A stretch of DNA of 64,000 bases from Mycogone perniciosa (taxonomy: Eukaryota; Ascomycota; Sordariomycetes; Hypocreales; Hypocreaceae). Location of the stretch: positions 62,001-126,000 of the forward strand of contig JAOALB010000127.1 in NCBI GenBank assembly GCA_025331125.1, in the 5' to 3' direction. A program made the translations under genes and the position numbers. The notes under the pieces were generated by a model. The model was given only the letters and a program-made list of their open reading frames with translations, did no database searches and was not told where the DNA came from. Below, in pieces: positions 10,203 through 22,262 of this stretch (position 1 is the stretch's first letter; each line of letters begins with the position of its first letter).

Positions 10203-13200
10203 ATGGAACAGGTTCATGGTGTCGACGTCAGTTGGATGACGCAGGGCTCCCCCAAAGGCATGTCACGTTGCCACCTCCGCCATCACGATGGCGCTGGTGC
10301 TCTCTCACCCATCATCAATCCATGCCTCTTGGCCCGATACCGCGAGATGAGACGATGCACGATGGCTGACAGTGCAGATAGACAAGTTCAACAAAGCTTC
10401 CATTGCGCCCAGCAAAACTCCTGGCCCTGCGCAGCCGCGACAGATCCCCATTAGCGAATCCCCACGCCAACCCAGCCCTCAGACGACTACCGAAACAGCG
10501 AGCAATGGCCAGTCAAATGGCCGCCAAGAGCCAATGCCCATCAATGGGTCTACTCCCTTGAGGCGCCTCTCGCGATCTGGCTCGGTTGAAAACAAGAATA
10601 GCCCCAATGGCACCCCTTCACACCGTCGCAACTCGTGGTTCTCCAATATCTCAGCCAAGTTCTCAGGCTCATCAAACTCACCGTCCGCCAACGGAACGGC
10701 GCATCAACAACCGCAGTCGCCCCAGCAGCCTCAACACCTCCAACAGCAGTCCCAGCAGCAACACCAATCCCCGACAGCGCAATCGGATCCCATCGTCCCC
10801 AAGATCACCCCGACTAAGAATGCCGTACTCCAGCATGGTGCGAAACCAGAGGGTGACGCTCCCTACACTCCAGCTCCACCGAAATCAGGACAGGCCGGCT
10901 TCCTGGGCGTCTTCCGACGCCTGTCCTCCTCTGGAGGGAACCTCGGGTCTAATGTTAAGCAAGGTCATGGGCTGGTGGAGCGCAAAATCTTGAACGTGGA
11001 CCAGAACCGGGAAAGGTGTCCCATCACAGAACTCAAGGATAGCAAATTGCGGAGGGTATCATTTTATGTTGATGTTGAGATTGCGCCGATGCCAAAATAT
11101 GCAGACGGCGAGGCACAGTCAAAACCTCTCGACCAAGGTCAGAAGAAGAAGATGGCAGAGAAGGGCGAGGGCGCGGCGTTAAAGAACCCAAAAGCTGCTG
11201 AAGCGGCAAAAGACGCCCTCATCGAGAGCACCGGGGGAAGCAATTCTCAAGAATTGGAGACGAGTGTGGCCGCATCAAATGAAGCTAAACTGATTGATAG
11301 TGTTGAGGACATTGTATGCGGTCCTGGTAAGGAAAAGGAAATGACGAGGAAGAAAGAGAAGAAGAAAAGGAGCGAGGAAGAGCGCAAAGCGAGAAAGGAG
11401 AAGAGGCGTAAACTCGCTGAAGATAACGGGTCGATCCCAATGGAGATCCATTGCGACAGCAGCGACTCGTCTGACAGCCCAGGAAGCACTGGATCGCCGA
11501 AACTAACGGCCTTCCCAACCACCAACCCTGTTCGAGTCTACCGCAGGTGTTGTCAGCTTCGCGAAACTCCGATTCTGAAGAAGATCACAGAACAGCTAAA
11601 CGACAGCGCAAACACCTCCTCTGCGACCGGCTTCGTGAACAAGTTGGACTTGACGGGGTATTTTATGCAATTTCCGGATCTCGTTACTCTTGGAGATTAC
11701 CTTGCCATTGTCCCTGTCAGAGAAATCATACTCGAGAACACCGGGTTAAATGATGAAGGCTTGCGGGTTATCCTTGCTGGTCTGTTGGCAGCGAAACGCC
11801 CGGGGCTGTTGAGACGTAAGAAGTCAAAGAGTGTTCCTGAGCAACATGAGCAACATGGAGGCATCGTGGAACGAGTCGTTTTAAAAGACAACAAGTTGGG
11901 TCCTGATGGCTGGAAACACATATCACTTTTCACCTACAAGTGCCGGTCGTTGAAATACCTCGACCTCTCGAGTATTCCGTTCCCGCGTCAGCCTACCGCC
12001 AGCAACAATGGTTCCCTCCAGATTCCCCTCAGCATATCAGACATCTTCTCAAAGGCACTCGCGGAGCGCCCGGCAGGGTCGACGCTTGAAATTGTCAACA
12101 TTGGCGAGACCGAACCGAGCATGGATCAGTTCGGCACGATAATTGATGGTGTGATTCAATGTGGCGTGCGCAGACTTGGCGTTGCGCGCAACCACCTGGA
12201 TAAGCAAGGGCTGCAACACGTGGCAAGATATCTCGAAGCCGGGAATTGCGAAGGTCTCGACTTGGGTGGCAATGACCTCTTGGATCAGATGGAAGTCATT
12301 GTTGCGTCGATCAAGGATGGCGATCCCCTGTGGGCGCTAGGTCTCTCTGGCTGCAACCTCAACCCTTCTTCTCTCAGCAAGATTTTGCCCGTTTTAGTTA
12401 AACTTCAGGCCCTCCGTTTCATTGATTTATCACACAACCATGACTTGTTTCAGTCGACTCCAAGTGCGGTTGGCCTCCTCAGAAGGTATGTAGCCGAAAA
12501 TTCGGCGAGTAACGCGTGTCGCAACGATTAAAAACTAAACAACGCAACTAGGTACATGCCGAAAATGGAGCCCCTGAAACGGTTACATCTACAAGACGTC
12601 AATATGACACCTGAGCAGGCCATTGCGATACTAGAAGTAGTGCCAGAAGCTCACAACCTCTGCCACCTCAATCTACTAGGAAACACCGAGTTGGCGAGCC
12701 TAGCAGATGCGAAGACTGAGGAAGCCCAAGAGGAAGCTTGTGCACTGTATGCCTCACTCATGGCCGCCGCAAGATTATCCAAGAGCATGATATGCATCGA
12801 CATAGAGGTACCAAGCGAAGAAGCCGGTGAAATTGTCAAGGCCATGGCCAAGCAGGTCGTAGCGTACTGTCTACGCAACATGGAGCGGATGCACGATACC
12901 GAGATTAGTGCGGTGGTAGCTTCAGCACTGTCCGAGACGCAGGGAGAGGCTCAGGAATGCAAGAGCGCATCCTATCCAGATGTCATCGTACACCTCGTCG
13001 GTCACGATGTCCTTGCAGATGATGAGCCAGTCGATGATGACGATTCAGGACCAGATGAGGACTACGTCATTGGTGGTACTGGTGTGGTCAAGGCGCTTAC
13101 ATGCTGCCTGAAAAATCGTGGCGATGAGTCTCAGAGGCTATCTGGTGAATTTAGTAGGGATGTGGATGGCAATGAGGTGCCGTCTTCTGGGCCGAGCCTC

Positions 13201-13947
13201 GCTACGGGCGGCAAGGCCAAGGACTTTTCGAAACATCTGTTGGCTGGCGCTCGCAAGATCCGTCTCCGTATCCAACCAGCCCTCAATAAGGCCAAGGCGA
13301 ACCCGAGCGATGAGCAAAACTTGCGCAAGCTAACATTCCTCGACGACACTCTGCAAGGCATCATCAAAAGGTTCGAGGACGAATTCCCGGACACACGAGA
13401 ACCTGCTCCTATCGAGATACCCCAAGCCCCAACATCTAAAAACGAGGCGGGCGATCTCTCCACGTCACCACCTGTCTCAGAGGACGCAATCACCGCCCCG
13501 TCGGATGGCGAGGATGAGTCCGCTATACACAGTTCCAAGCCTCTCTCGCGGTCCAACTCAGTTCTGTCCAAAGTGTTGGCAGAAGAAGAAGGACGAGTAC
13601 ACCGTGTTGGACACAGATTTCGGTCTGGATTTACGGAACAAATTGATCTACTCGCTACTATCGACGATATGACGGCTGACCCCAATCACATTCGATTCCT
13701 TACAGAGCTTGCTGAAGATGTTGGGGGCGAGCTGCTGGCCAAAGTCAAGGAGAAGGGTGCAGTTCGAGCCTTCAAGGAGGATAAGGATATACTATTCAAG
13801 TGTATGAAGGAAAGCGACCCAGAGTATTGGGAGCGTTTCGTCGACGCGCAGAGGAAAGCACGGGCAAATATCAATGTCCCGGCAGGCGAGAAGAATGGAG
13901 AAGTACCACAACAGCATGAGGTGGACGAAAGTGCGATTGCTGATTGA
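10203..13947 (+). CDS. Large leucine-rich-repeat (RNI-like) protein, Mhp1-type
   Basis: Exons 10203..10226, 10378..12485 and 12552..13947 give 1,175 residues. The first intron (151 bp) uses donor GTCAGT, the only phase-compatible plausible site before the GCTGAC branch and TGCAG acceptor; the second (66 bp) is GTATGT...CTAG. The order is: Ser/Pro/Gln-rich disordered N-terminus; a conserved block around residues 200-250 (GHGLVERKILNVDQNRERC); a Lys/Glu/Arg-rich basic stretch; LRR/ribonuclease-inhibitor-like repeats (LDLSSIPF, GLDLGGNDL, FIDLSHNHD); then an acidic, Ser-rich tail with a conserved helical end. Similar fungal proteins are often called Mhp1-like (microtubule or cell-wall associated) by analogy with yeast Mhp1. 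I treat that as a name only; the molecular role is unknown. No signal peptide or membrane span is seen. Confidence 0.85.
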
Positions 13948-14671
13948 GGACTATGTGGTTTTTGGCGAGCAGACAAGAGTAGACGGCACTCAACATTCTC
14001 GTAATGCCTCGCCGCGGGGTCCTTATTCTTGTCTCCCTTGTTACTCTTTTTTGCTTCTTCTTTTTCTTTTTCTTTTCTCTTTTTCATCGATGCTTGAAGG
14101 GTGGAACATCGCTTGCAACATCGGTATTGGATATTAATTGGTATCGGCACATAAGCATAGCCACGGCGCTCGTTTCCATCCCTCCTTTGAAGGAGGATTG
14201 GAGGTTTTGTTACTATATCCCATGGAATATTTGCTAAGGCGCGTTGGAGTGAAGGAGGCACAAAAGCCCAAGATTTTTTTGGGGGGGATATTCATTGATA
14301 TTTGCTATCGCGAACGGTAGTGTAAAATATATGAGCGCTTTGCTACAGAAATTGGTGAGAGACGGATGAGGCTTCTTTATTGGTTGTCATGTACTCCGTA
14401 TGTATCTATAAGGGTTCTTGTGCACAGAGAGATAATAATATTAGGTATTCCATCAAGGTTGATTGATTGAAGGGACCTACCAAGGTGCCTCTAATAGTAT
14501 ATGGCTACTGTTGCTATGGTACTTCGTACTAGGTACTATCTACGTATGTACTCCGTAGGTAGAGTTGCATCGAACATCCAGTCCACGCGGGCTCTTGGGC
14601 TAATAACCTTGAAACTAGGACAAAGCCCAAGCAAGGTCACGCGCAGTACTCCGCATTAATTCCGAGTACGA

Positions 14672-14703
14672 ATACATACATCCATACATCCATACATACA
14701 TAC
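14672..14703. repeat. Microsatellite, (ATAC/CATC)n
   Basis: Short tandem 4-bp repeat of ATAC and CATC units. Confidence 0.7.
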
Positions 14704-14981
14704 CGCCTGTTCTGATCTCCATAGCCACTCCATAATACTTTAGTATATAGTAGTACAAGGTACATAGACATCATGCCATTCGGTGATATTCCATCCGGAT
14801 GAGGAACTGCACTTGCATCGGACGGGCGACTTGATTGGCTGCTGCGGTGCTTTTAATGGGGAAGAATGGGATGACTTTTGGGCTGCATGAGGTGACTTGT
14901 ACGGAGTACTCTGTACTATGGATGTACTCCTGTAGAGCTAATGTACAATGAAATGTAAGTTGTCGGTTCCATATGGATTCT

Positions 14982-15013
14982 CCTGTCTGTCTGCCTGTCT
15001 GCCTGTCTGCCTA
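14982..15013. repeat. Microsatellite, CTGT/CTGC
   Basis: CCTGTCTGTCTGCCTGTCTG-type repeat of 4-bp and 8-bp units. Confidence 0.7.
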
Positions 15014-15224
15014 CCTGGCTATTATTAATAGCATAGGCCGCCTTACTTGATGCTTTGTTTTGCTCTGATCTGCACTTCTGAATCCCTGACTCGCATGACA
15101 TCTGCTTTTCCCTCTCTCGCGCGCGCACTTAAGAAAGGCCATCCCTCAGCACTCACTCATCCCGACTTACACGCCTCACCTCGAAATAACACAACAAAAC
15201 AACAAAATATCAAGACTCTTCGCC

Positions 15225-15461
15225 ATGTCTCCCACATACACAATGTCCGCCCACCTCTGCAGGCAATTCTACACCTCCTGGAACCAATCTCGTCACCACA
15301 ACGCCGCTCCATCATCCTCCTCCTCCTCCGTCTCAACACTCGACACCACCACCACTCGCCCCCTTTCACGCTCTCCTTCTCCCGAGAAGCGCTCTATGGA
15401 CAGCGACCGAAGAAACAGCCTCTCCTCAAATTCCTCATCAAGTTCATCCTCCAGTCATTAA
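15225..15461 (+). CDS. Small Ser-rich protein, uncharacterised
   Basis: A single-exon frame of 78 residues. The start is in good context (TTCGCCATGTCT), preceded by CT-rich DNA and a short A-rich leader that looks like a real fungal 5' end. The N-terminal part, MSAHLCRQFYTSWNQSR (from a second ATG), looks like a short helix. The rest is Ser/Thr-rich with an RSPSPEKRSMDSDRR segment and a run of serines at the end. I do not recognise a family; small proteins of this style occur in many ascomycetes. An overlapping longer frame exists but has unlikely composition. Expression evidence would be needed to be sure. Confidence 0.5.
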   Translation: MSPTYTMSAHLCRQFYTSWNQSRHHNAAPSSSSSSVSTLDTTTTRPLSRSPSPEKRSMDSDRRNSLSSNSSSSSSSSH

Positions 15462-16170
15462 GGGAGGGGTGGAAGCAATCGTTCTTCGGGGAGGGCCGCT
15501 GCCACCCCGGTCGATTTCTAATGCTATTCGGATTTTATACACACATCAATGACGAATTATCAATCACAAATCACGACTTCATAGTAGTGCCACCTCGAAC
15601 ATCGCTGATTCGCCATATCCAAGCGGTTTTTCAGCATTCGCATTCTTATTACCGCCGAAACTGGACAAGCACCTCTCACATGTCCCTGATTTCTCATCCT
15701 GTCTCATAATGGCGGCACATTCACCACTCACCTTCGCCACTACAGGGAGGGGACTATCTGGATTGGGAACATTATCGAAAAACAAACTACATTATAATAC
15801 CTCCACTTGAACATGAATCGAATGCAATTTCTCCCCGAAGTATACTTTAACGTAGGTAGTTGGTTGTTTAAGTCCAGTCCCGTTGAAGGGACAAGACCAG
15901 GAACAATATAAATTGAGTATTTCCTTGCTAGCGTCGAATAGCCAGCCTTTCTCGCCTTTGTAGGTGTTACCGTGCCATGCCGTAAACTGTCAGTCATAGC
16001 CGTTGTGCAGGAGCAATTCATAGCTGTGATCCCCATGCGTACGAATCCAATCGGGACAAAAAAGCAACACCAATTTTCAATCGGCCCTCTCATAAGGTGC
16101 CAAACCCTCCGTTGTAAAATATTGCTCCTTGGGGAGCGCGGTTCCGTCATCCTCGCATCGCTTGGCTTCT
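15462..16170. other. Intergenic spacer between convergent genes
   Basis: 3' regions of the small Ser-rich gene and PSD2. No further feature seen. Confidence 0.5.
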
Positions 16171-19100
16171 CTACATTGCTGATGCTGCAAGTGTATTCAT
16201 AGTTGGTGGAAGGGATGGCCTTCTCCCCTGATCATCCTCGTCTACGCTGTCTTCGGGTGACTCTTCTATCGTGACGCTGCCCTGGATACGTCGCTTCGCG
16301 TCCTTCTTCTCCGCTTCCGTGACATCTTCCTCGTTCTTGCGCATATCCGGCATCCACTGTAGTTGGTTGGGCAGGTGTCCAATGGACATGCCTACTCGAA
16401 CCTAGCACCCTAATGTCAACGTCCTGTTCGTATGGTAATCGTGGCACGCAAAGCACTTACCAATGTCTCCAGAGCACCATTCGAGTTGTCAACCAAATCA
16501 TCGTCAAACCGCATCTTTCCAGGCTCAAAGAGCAGCAGAACAGTACTGCCGCCAAACTTGAAATACCCCAATTCCTCTGCACGCTTCACTTGCTCGCCCT
16601 CTTTGCGTGTAATAACTGTGCTGCCCACCATCATAGCACCAACACAAATAACCATCACCCGCCCGTGCACTTCACTATCAATGGGCACAAGCACTCTCAC
16701 ATTCTCGCCGTACACATCCAGCGCAGAACGGATCGCCATCGGATTGACCGTGTAATACTCACCAGCAATGGTGATGGGCTTGCCCATGACTCCATCTACG
16801 GGGATGTGGAATCGGTGGTAATCCTGAGGGGCTAGTCGGAAGATACCCAGGGCGCCATTCTCGTACCGGGCGGCATCGTCAGGATAGGCGTCGCCGAGTA
16901 GTCTCTTCATGTTAAACTCGCGGCCTTTGACCCAAATCTTTGTTGCCTGCGTAAGCTGGTTGAAGACAACACTTCGGCAGTCCGCAGGCGAGACGACAAT
17001 TCCAGGGTTGTCAGGGGCTGAGCATGGTCGTGCACCAGGCTTGAGTGCACGATAGAAAAACTCGTTGAAGTTTTTGAATTCTTCGATTGGGAGCAGGACC
17101 TCCGACATGTCCAGCCGGTGGAAGTCAATGAACTTTTCAATCTCATCCCGTGACACAGGGTTATCAAACTTCTTGCCCTGTTTGATGCTGAGGTTTTTCA
17201 GCATCCTCCGAACTAGTTATGTTGGTCAGTACCGTTCTCGTAGGAATGCATGGAAGCAATTTTCGGCAAGATGAAACATACTTCGCTTGTTTTCCATATC
17301 TCGCGATTTTAGCCCCTTGTACAGGAGCCGAATTCCCAATCTCACATAAACACTCATCTTTTCCTCGTTGATTTGGCCCGTGATACGATCTTGCACGAGG
17401 ATATTGGCTGAATTGGCACCAAGCTTGTAGCCACCATAAGAAATCTTTGTGATCACCTTGGAGTACCATTTTCGCTGTGCCTGGCTGGCCGTCACAAAAC
17501 CTCCCATTAGAACGGTATTGACCTGTCGCCAGTCCTGGCTCGCACAGGTGGCAATATGAGTAATAATATCTCCATCGCTGCGCTTGTTCAGGCGAGGCTG
17601 ATGGCAAATAGGACACTCCCGAACCTCCACCACATGCTCTTCTTTGGTGTCGTCTTTATCAAAATACTCGTCATCGCCGTCATCGCCTGAAGTGCCAGGC
17701 TCCAATATGGGAGGAGTCGTAGACGATGGTGGGTCAAGCGTAATTTGAGGTGTTGATGTACCCGAGCCCTCGGAGCTAGGTAGCCCACTAGATTCAGATC
17801 TATTGAAAATGCCAAGATGTTTGACCTCCGGGATGAGGCTCTTGACCTTATCAGACACCCCCTGTGCCTTACTTTTGGACAGAAGTTGGTCTTCTAAGCA
17901 GATAACAGCTTCATCAAAAGTCAGCTCCCATGAGTCCTCGTTATCAGCTGCTTTGTGGGGGAACCGTTGGAAGAAGCTGTCAACTGTAGAATCCTTGAGG
18001 GTGGAACCAAGAGTATCCAGCATTGTGCTAAGTTCGATTCTGCTGATGAGTCCGCTCTCGTCTGCGTCATACTGCTTCAACATGGCTCGCCAAAATTGTT
18101 GTCGAAGGGCGGGATATGGCATATATTTGGCCCTCAAATAGATGACTGGGTTGTGCTTGTTCTCCCACTTCTCCAAGTTCTTCATCTTCAGAGGCAAGGC
18201 GAAATCAACGAAGTCCGAATATTCCGCTTCCACAACCGTTTCCGGGGTATCAACTGCTGTATGGGCAAGAGCATCTGCAGGTACCACCAGTGCACTGACG
18301 GTTTGCAATTGATTCGATTCACCTGGTGCCTGTGGGGCAGCGGTGCTGGCTGGAGAATTCTTGGCTGGCTGCGGGCGAATCACCTTGGTCAGACTTTGAG
18401 ATGACGAAGAGCGAGACACTCCGAGCCGCTGCAAACGCGATCGCGCAGCCACCGGGGCTTGTTCGGGGGGTTCCCGGAGCTCGTACAATCCTGTTTCCGG
18501 ATTTGCCTTGGGTGCCTTTTCGATGATGCTCTGAACAGGCAGGTTGCAAGAAGCAATGAAATCGTTTCCAGAGTATTTGTCATGGTCAATGACAATGAAG
18601 GAAAACGAATATGACTGTTCATGCCCTTGTACGGGAAAGAGCATCTTTTCATTAAACACAGGGTTAAGATTGTGACGAACTCGTCTGGTGCGATAAGTCT
18701 TCTTGCCGAGAGATGCAACAACAAATGGATCCATGTCGAAACTAGTGCGAGTCAAGTTGGACTCGGGTGGAAGATCGGTTATTTTGCAAACTTCTAAGAA
18801 AATAATACCGACGACATCTGAGTCGCCATTGGTGAAGGCGTAAGGGTTCTCGCGTCTTCTCCTTTTCAGGCCCTTAATCCTGAGGCGTCGCCTCCGCTTT
18901 TCGACAGTCTCCGGCTTCGAGGGGTCTTCAGCATCGTCCGCCATCTCCTCGTCGAACTCAGTAAGGTCTTCATCGTCGTCCTCATCCACAGCTACTTCGG
19001 GAAGGGATGATGCTGCACCAGGCCGCAAGGTCCCGCTCGGAATCATTAGTGGAGTTTCAGACGGTGTAACGTTTCGGGAAGAGCCGAGTGGAACGGTTCC

Positions 19101-19830
19101 AATAAGACTGTAGAATTTCTCGAAGATTTGCTGGCTCGAGGCGGATCGGTTTGTGTTGTCAATGAGGGAGAATTGAAGCAAAACCTCGCCGGATACGATA
19201 CTAGTCTTCTTGCCAGGCCGTTTGCTCTTCAGGGGATACCAGCGGGCATCTTGTTCGGCTTTTTCGTTCTGGAATATCTCTTCGAGGGCGAGATCGAATT
19301 CGCCAAGATAATCTTTGCCGAATCGGTCCTTGTCCCAGCAGATGACGTCAAGGACAAGGCTCTGGACAGAGTCGATAGGGAGCTCCTCGCTAACATTCCA
19401 TTCGGGGTTCAGCGTCTTGAGGACTGTATGAGTCGTCACACGGGTATCGCCGAGGGTAAGGACGAGATACTACATGCAGAAAGGCCATTGTAAGCTAGTG
19501 TTCTAAACAGCAGATATTATGGAGTGGCAGCGGTGCGCATGTCTGATGCCTGTAGCTGTGCCCTTGATAGCAACTCACCGGGTCTGAGGTGCCTCCACGA
19601 TCCTTGGCCGCCAGATTCCTTGCCTATCCGCCGCAGAGGTTAGCGCACCGCCGGAGGGTGATCGATGCGGAGCGAAAATTCGACAATACCCTCAGAATGA
19701 TGACCTTGAGGATGAGCCCATCCCCCGGGGAGTTGGAGCTATCATTCTTCGACCGCATTGGACTCTCGCTTCTCGAATTCACGCTGGATGAAGGGGACGA
19801 GGAGAGCAGACGGTTCGGTATGATACGCAT
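16171..19830 (-). CDS. psd2: Phosphatidylserine decarboxylase, PSD2 type (C2-C2-EF-PSD)
   Basis: Five exons on the minus strand: 19830..19690, 19623..19579, 19469..17282, 17212..16461 and 16401..16171; 1,118 residues. It converts phosphatidylserine to phosphatidylethanolamine in endomembranes. Order: C2 domain at about residues 40-160 (ILRARNLAAKDRGGTSDP), acidic linker, second C2 at about 277-400 (SFDMDPFVVASLGKK), an EF-hand near 525 (DADESGLISRIE) and the catalytic domain from about 790 on. The self-cleavage motif is GGST in KFGGSTVLLLF (near residue 1015); the Ser becomes the pyruvoyl group. Most family members have (L/G)GST there. The Kozak-like ATG and MRIIPNRLL match the usual PSD2 start. 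Exon joins restore family sequence at each site (ENKR/IRRMLKNLS, ETL/VRVGMS). The gene is divergent from the cytidylyltransferase gene. Confidence 0.93.
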
Positions 19831-19940
19831 TGCGAAGGAGGATCTGGAGCAAACTTGGACGCATCCAAGCTGCCGCGGTTGGGTGACGAGAGACTCGAGG
19901 GAGGAGCTGACCAGAGCTGCTGAAGTAATAGGGCGGGTGT

Positions 19941-19992
19941 TGGTAGTGGTAGTGGTAGTGGTAGTTGTAGTGGTAGTGGTGGTGTGGTGGTG
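19941..19992. repeat. GGTAGT microsatellite upstream of PSD2
   Basis: Near-perfect (GGTAGT)n, about 110 bp before the PSD2 ATG, so in its promoter or 5' UTR. On the PSD2 strand it would read as Thr codons in an open frame that has no ATG. Confidence 0.8.
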
Positions 19993-21503
19993 ACGACAGA
20001 GTGACAGTAGCACTGCACTGTGCTGTGCTGCGGCTGACTTGCGAAGCACGAGTAGTAATATCTATGGCTTCTACGGAGTACTTTAGTAGGCTTGTCTGGT
20101 CGGTAAGTTGCCTTCTGCCCCGTCCGTTCGCCTGGTTTGCCCGGTACCGTGTTAAGGAGAGGCCTCCACTTTGTTACCTGGAGAATATAGGCCCATGGGT
20201 GCAGCTTGTTGAGTTTAGTAATACTAGCAGGCCTTTGGAGAGATGATGGACCCGTTATGTCGCCGCCTACATGGGCTAGGTCAATGCCAAAATAGCCAAC
20301 CTAACAGCAGGCAGGTGACGACGACTGCTATGAAGCAACGCCGAAGGAATACGGAGTAATCTTAGCCAGATGAGAAAAACGGGTTTCTACCCGCTCTCTA
20401 TCTCATCGCTCAATATCGATTATTACACGCCTTACGTGTCTTGTGTCTCCCTCAGGCTTGTCGAAGATGTAATTACGTGCGTGGCGAGCACTGTACTCAT
20501 TCAGAAGCCGAGATACTGTGGACATTGGTCAGCTGCCTTATGTTGCATCTGTACCCCGTACTCTGTCCAGCCTTCTGACGTTATTTTTCGGGGGCGATTG
20601 AGCTACCTAGATTGGAAGAGGCCGAAACCGCGGGGAAATCAGTATTATGTACTCTGTATGTATGGATGTACGACAGGGCGCCTGTCTCACCAGACATGGC
20701 AATGGTATATTACGAAGTATATCTTACAGATAAACTGGTCTCAATGGAATCCATATAATAGAAGCAGCATCAAGCTGGGCCAATCCTTTGTGCTCATGAG
20801 AAACAACGCCAAGGGAGGGGCAACATCATCTCGCTCGGGCATATTAGAGCAGAGTTGCCTATTTGAGTCGCGGGGTCAGGGACCAGCTGTGAGCTGGCAA
20901 TGCATGTTCTGGCGTTTAGATTCCGAATTGTCTTCGTGTCGGTCACAAGATTCAGACCTCAATAATTATCGTAAAAGCTTCTCATGTCGAAAATGGCTGA
21001 AGCGGGGGCTTGTAACGAGGAGTACCATAGGGTAGGGATAGTGCAACCACATACGAAGTACCCAACAGTGAGATATATCTTGTCGTCTCATTACGAGGTG
21101 TTTTTTCCCTCTTATGCTAGTACGAAGTAGAATATGTTGAATTGATTTTGAGGTTGGTAAAGAAAAATCACCGTGCGAGTTTGGGTCAGAGCCACGACTC
21201 AGTGGCTTCTCTTGGCTACGAAGTACTTCATACAGGGAGAATTATATGCGCTGGACAGAAACTTGTCTGATAGGCTTGTTTTACTTGACATACATCGATT
21301 GTATGACGTAGCGGTACTACCACGAGGTCTTGAAAATGCATGTGAATGGTGCAATCTGCATGTGTATTCACCCCTCACGAGTCGGCCAGTCCGAAAAAAA
21401 AAGAGACACATTGTGACTTTTTTCTGAGCATCAATCCCAACGTACCTACAGTATACTTGTACCGAGAATTAATCCAAGGCCCTAGGTATGAAACATCATT
21501 TAC

Positions 21504-21525
21504 TATTACGGAGTACTCCGTAATA
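21504..21525. repeat. Perfect 22-bp palindrome of the dispersed motif
   Basis: The centre is TACGGAGTACTCCGTA with TAT/ATA-type flanks; all 22 bases are self-complementary. This is the longest perfect version in the window. Confidence 0.85.
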
Positions 21526-22262
21526 CTCAGACAAGCACGAAAGGCACGCGTTGACGCGACTTTGGACAAGGCACGTGACTGCTTACATGACTGAATTCTT
21601 GTTTATTTGGACCCTTGTTAATACTTTATACTTCGTTGCAATGCTTTGGTCGGGCGACGACAGGGGTGTGACGGAACAGTAAATTTTTTATCGATTAAAG
21701 TTGTCACTCCTGTCAGATCGTGCTCAGTATCAGGATGTCACCGTGTTGGAATCTCAACCGGTCAAGGAATCGTGCCCATGTCAAGGTGTCAAGGGCGAGC
21801 TAAATGATAAATATGAACATCTGACATTCCAGCCCAATGTTGATGAAATATGTGCAGGCACAGACTTTTCTATAACGTAAATAGAGAAATTACCTCTATG
21901 AATCGGGTAGTTCATGATTAATTTGGTACCCCTTTCTATTGGTGTCACGCCACCCTTCAATTGACCTACAAAGCACATGTCGTGCCCAGGGAAATGGGAC
22001 TGCTACTTTGGGCTACTATTCTGATCTCCCATCCCCCGGGGCCCCTCGCCTCTTTATGAACAAGGCCCAAAGCGAACGCGTCTGATCGCCCAAGTCAGTG
22101 CCCAATGCAAAAAATCGATACGTCGGCAAGTACAAAGCGCTTTTTGGGCTGCTCCTAGACTTGGCCAAGTTGCAAAAACGGGTACTACTACATACATCGA
22201 GCTGCGGGGGAGCGTCAACCAACGCAGCAACAGCGCAATCTGTTCACATCGCCACCGTCACC

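Larger units (their letters stand above)
13948..15224. other. Intergenic, 1.3 kb, simple repeats and dispersed motifs
   Basis: After the LRR gene comes a T-rich tract (14040-14090) and a G run near 14281. It also holds motif copies near 14392, 14520-14556, 14646 and 14899, an ATAC/CATC repeat (14672-14703) and a CTGTCTGC repeat (14982-15013). The last 100 bp are CT-rich. Confidence 0.6.
19831..22262. other. Divergent intergenic region, PSD2 / PCT1
   Basis: A 2.4-kb spacer between two phospholipid-biosynthesis genes. It contains a GGTAGT microsatellite (19941-19992), motif copies near 20074, 20350, 21050, 21121 and 21221, and a perfect 22-bp palindrome (21504-21525). An open frame at 20370-21035 looks non-coding in composition. 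I could not pick out inositol/choline-response (CATGTGAAAT-like) sites with confidence. Confidence 0.6.

Noticed and set aside
10203..10454. Continuous 83-codon frame at the start of the LRR gene
   Set aside because: It reads through the first intron; the phase and the GCTGAC...TGCAG signals support splicing into IDKFNKAS instead.
15047..15709. 220-codon frame overlapping the small Ser-rich gene
   Set aside because: It reads through the CT-rich leader; the alternative frame at 15225-15461 has a better start and composition.
20370..21035. 221-codon frame in the PSD2-PCT1 spacer
   Set aside because: Composition (many Cys, Trp, Tyr, Ser, no domain) and inclusion of dispersed motif copies suggest chance.
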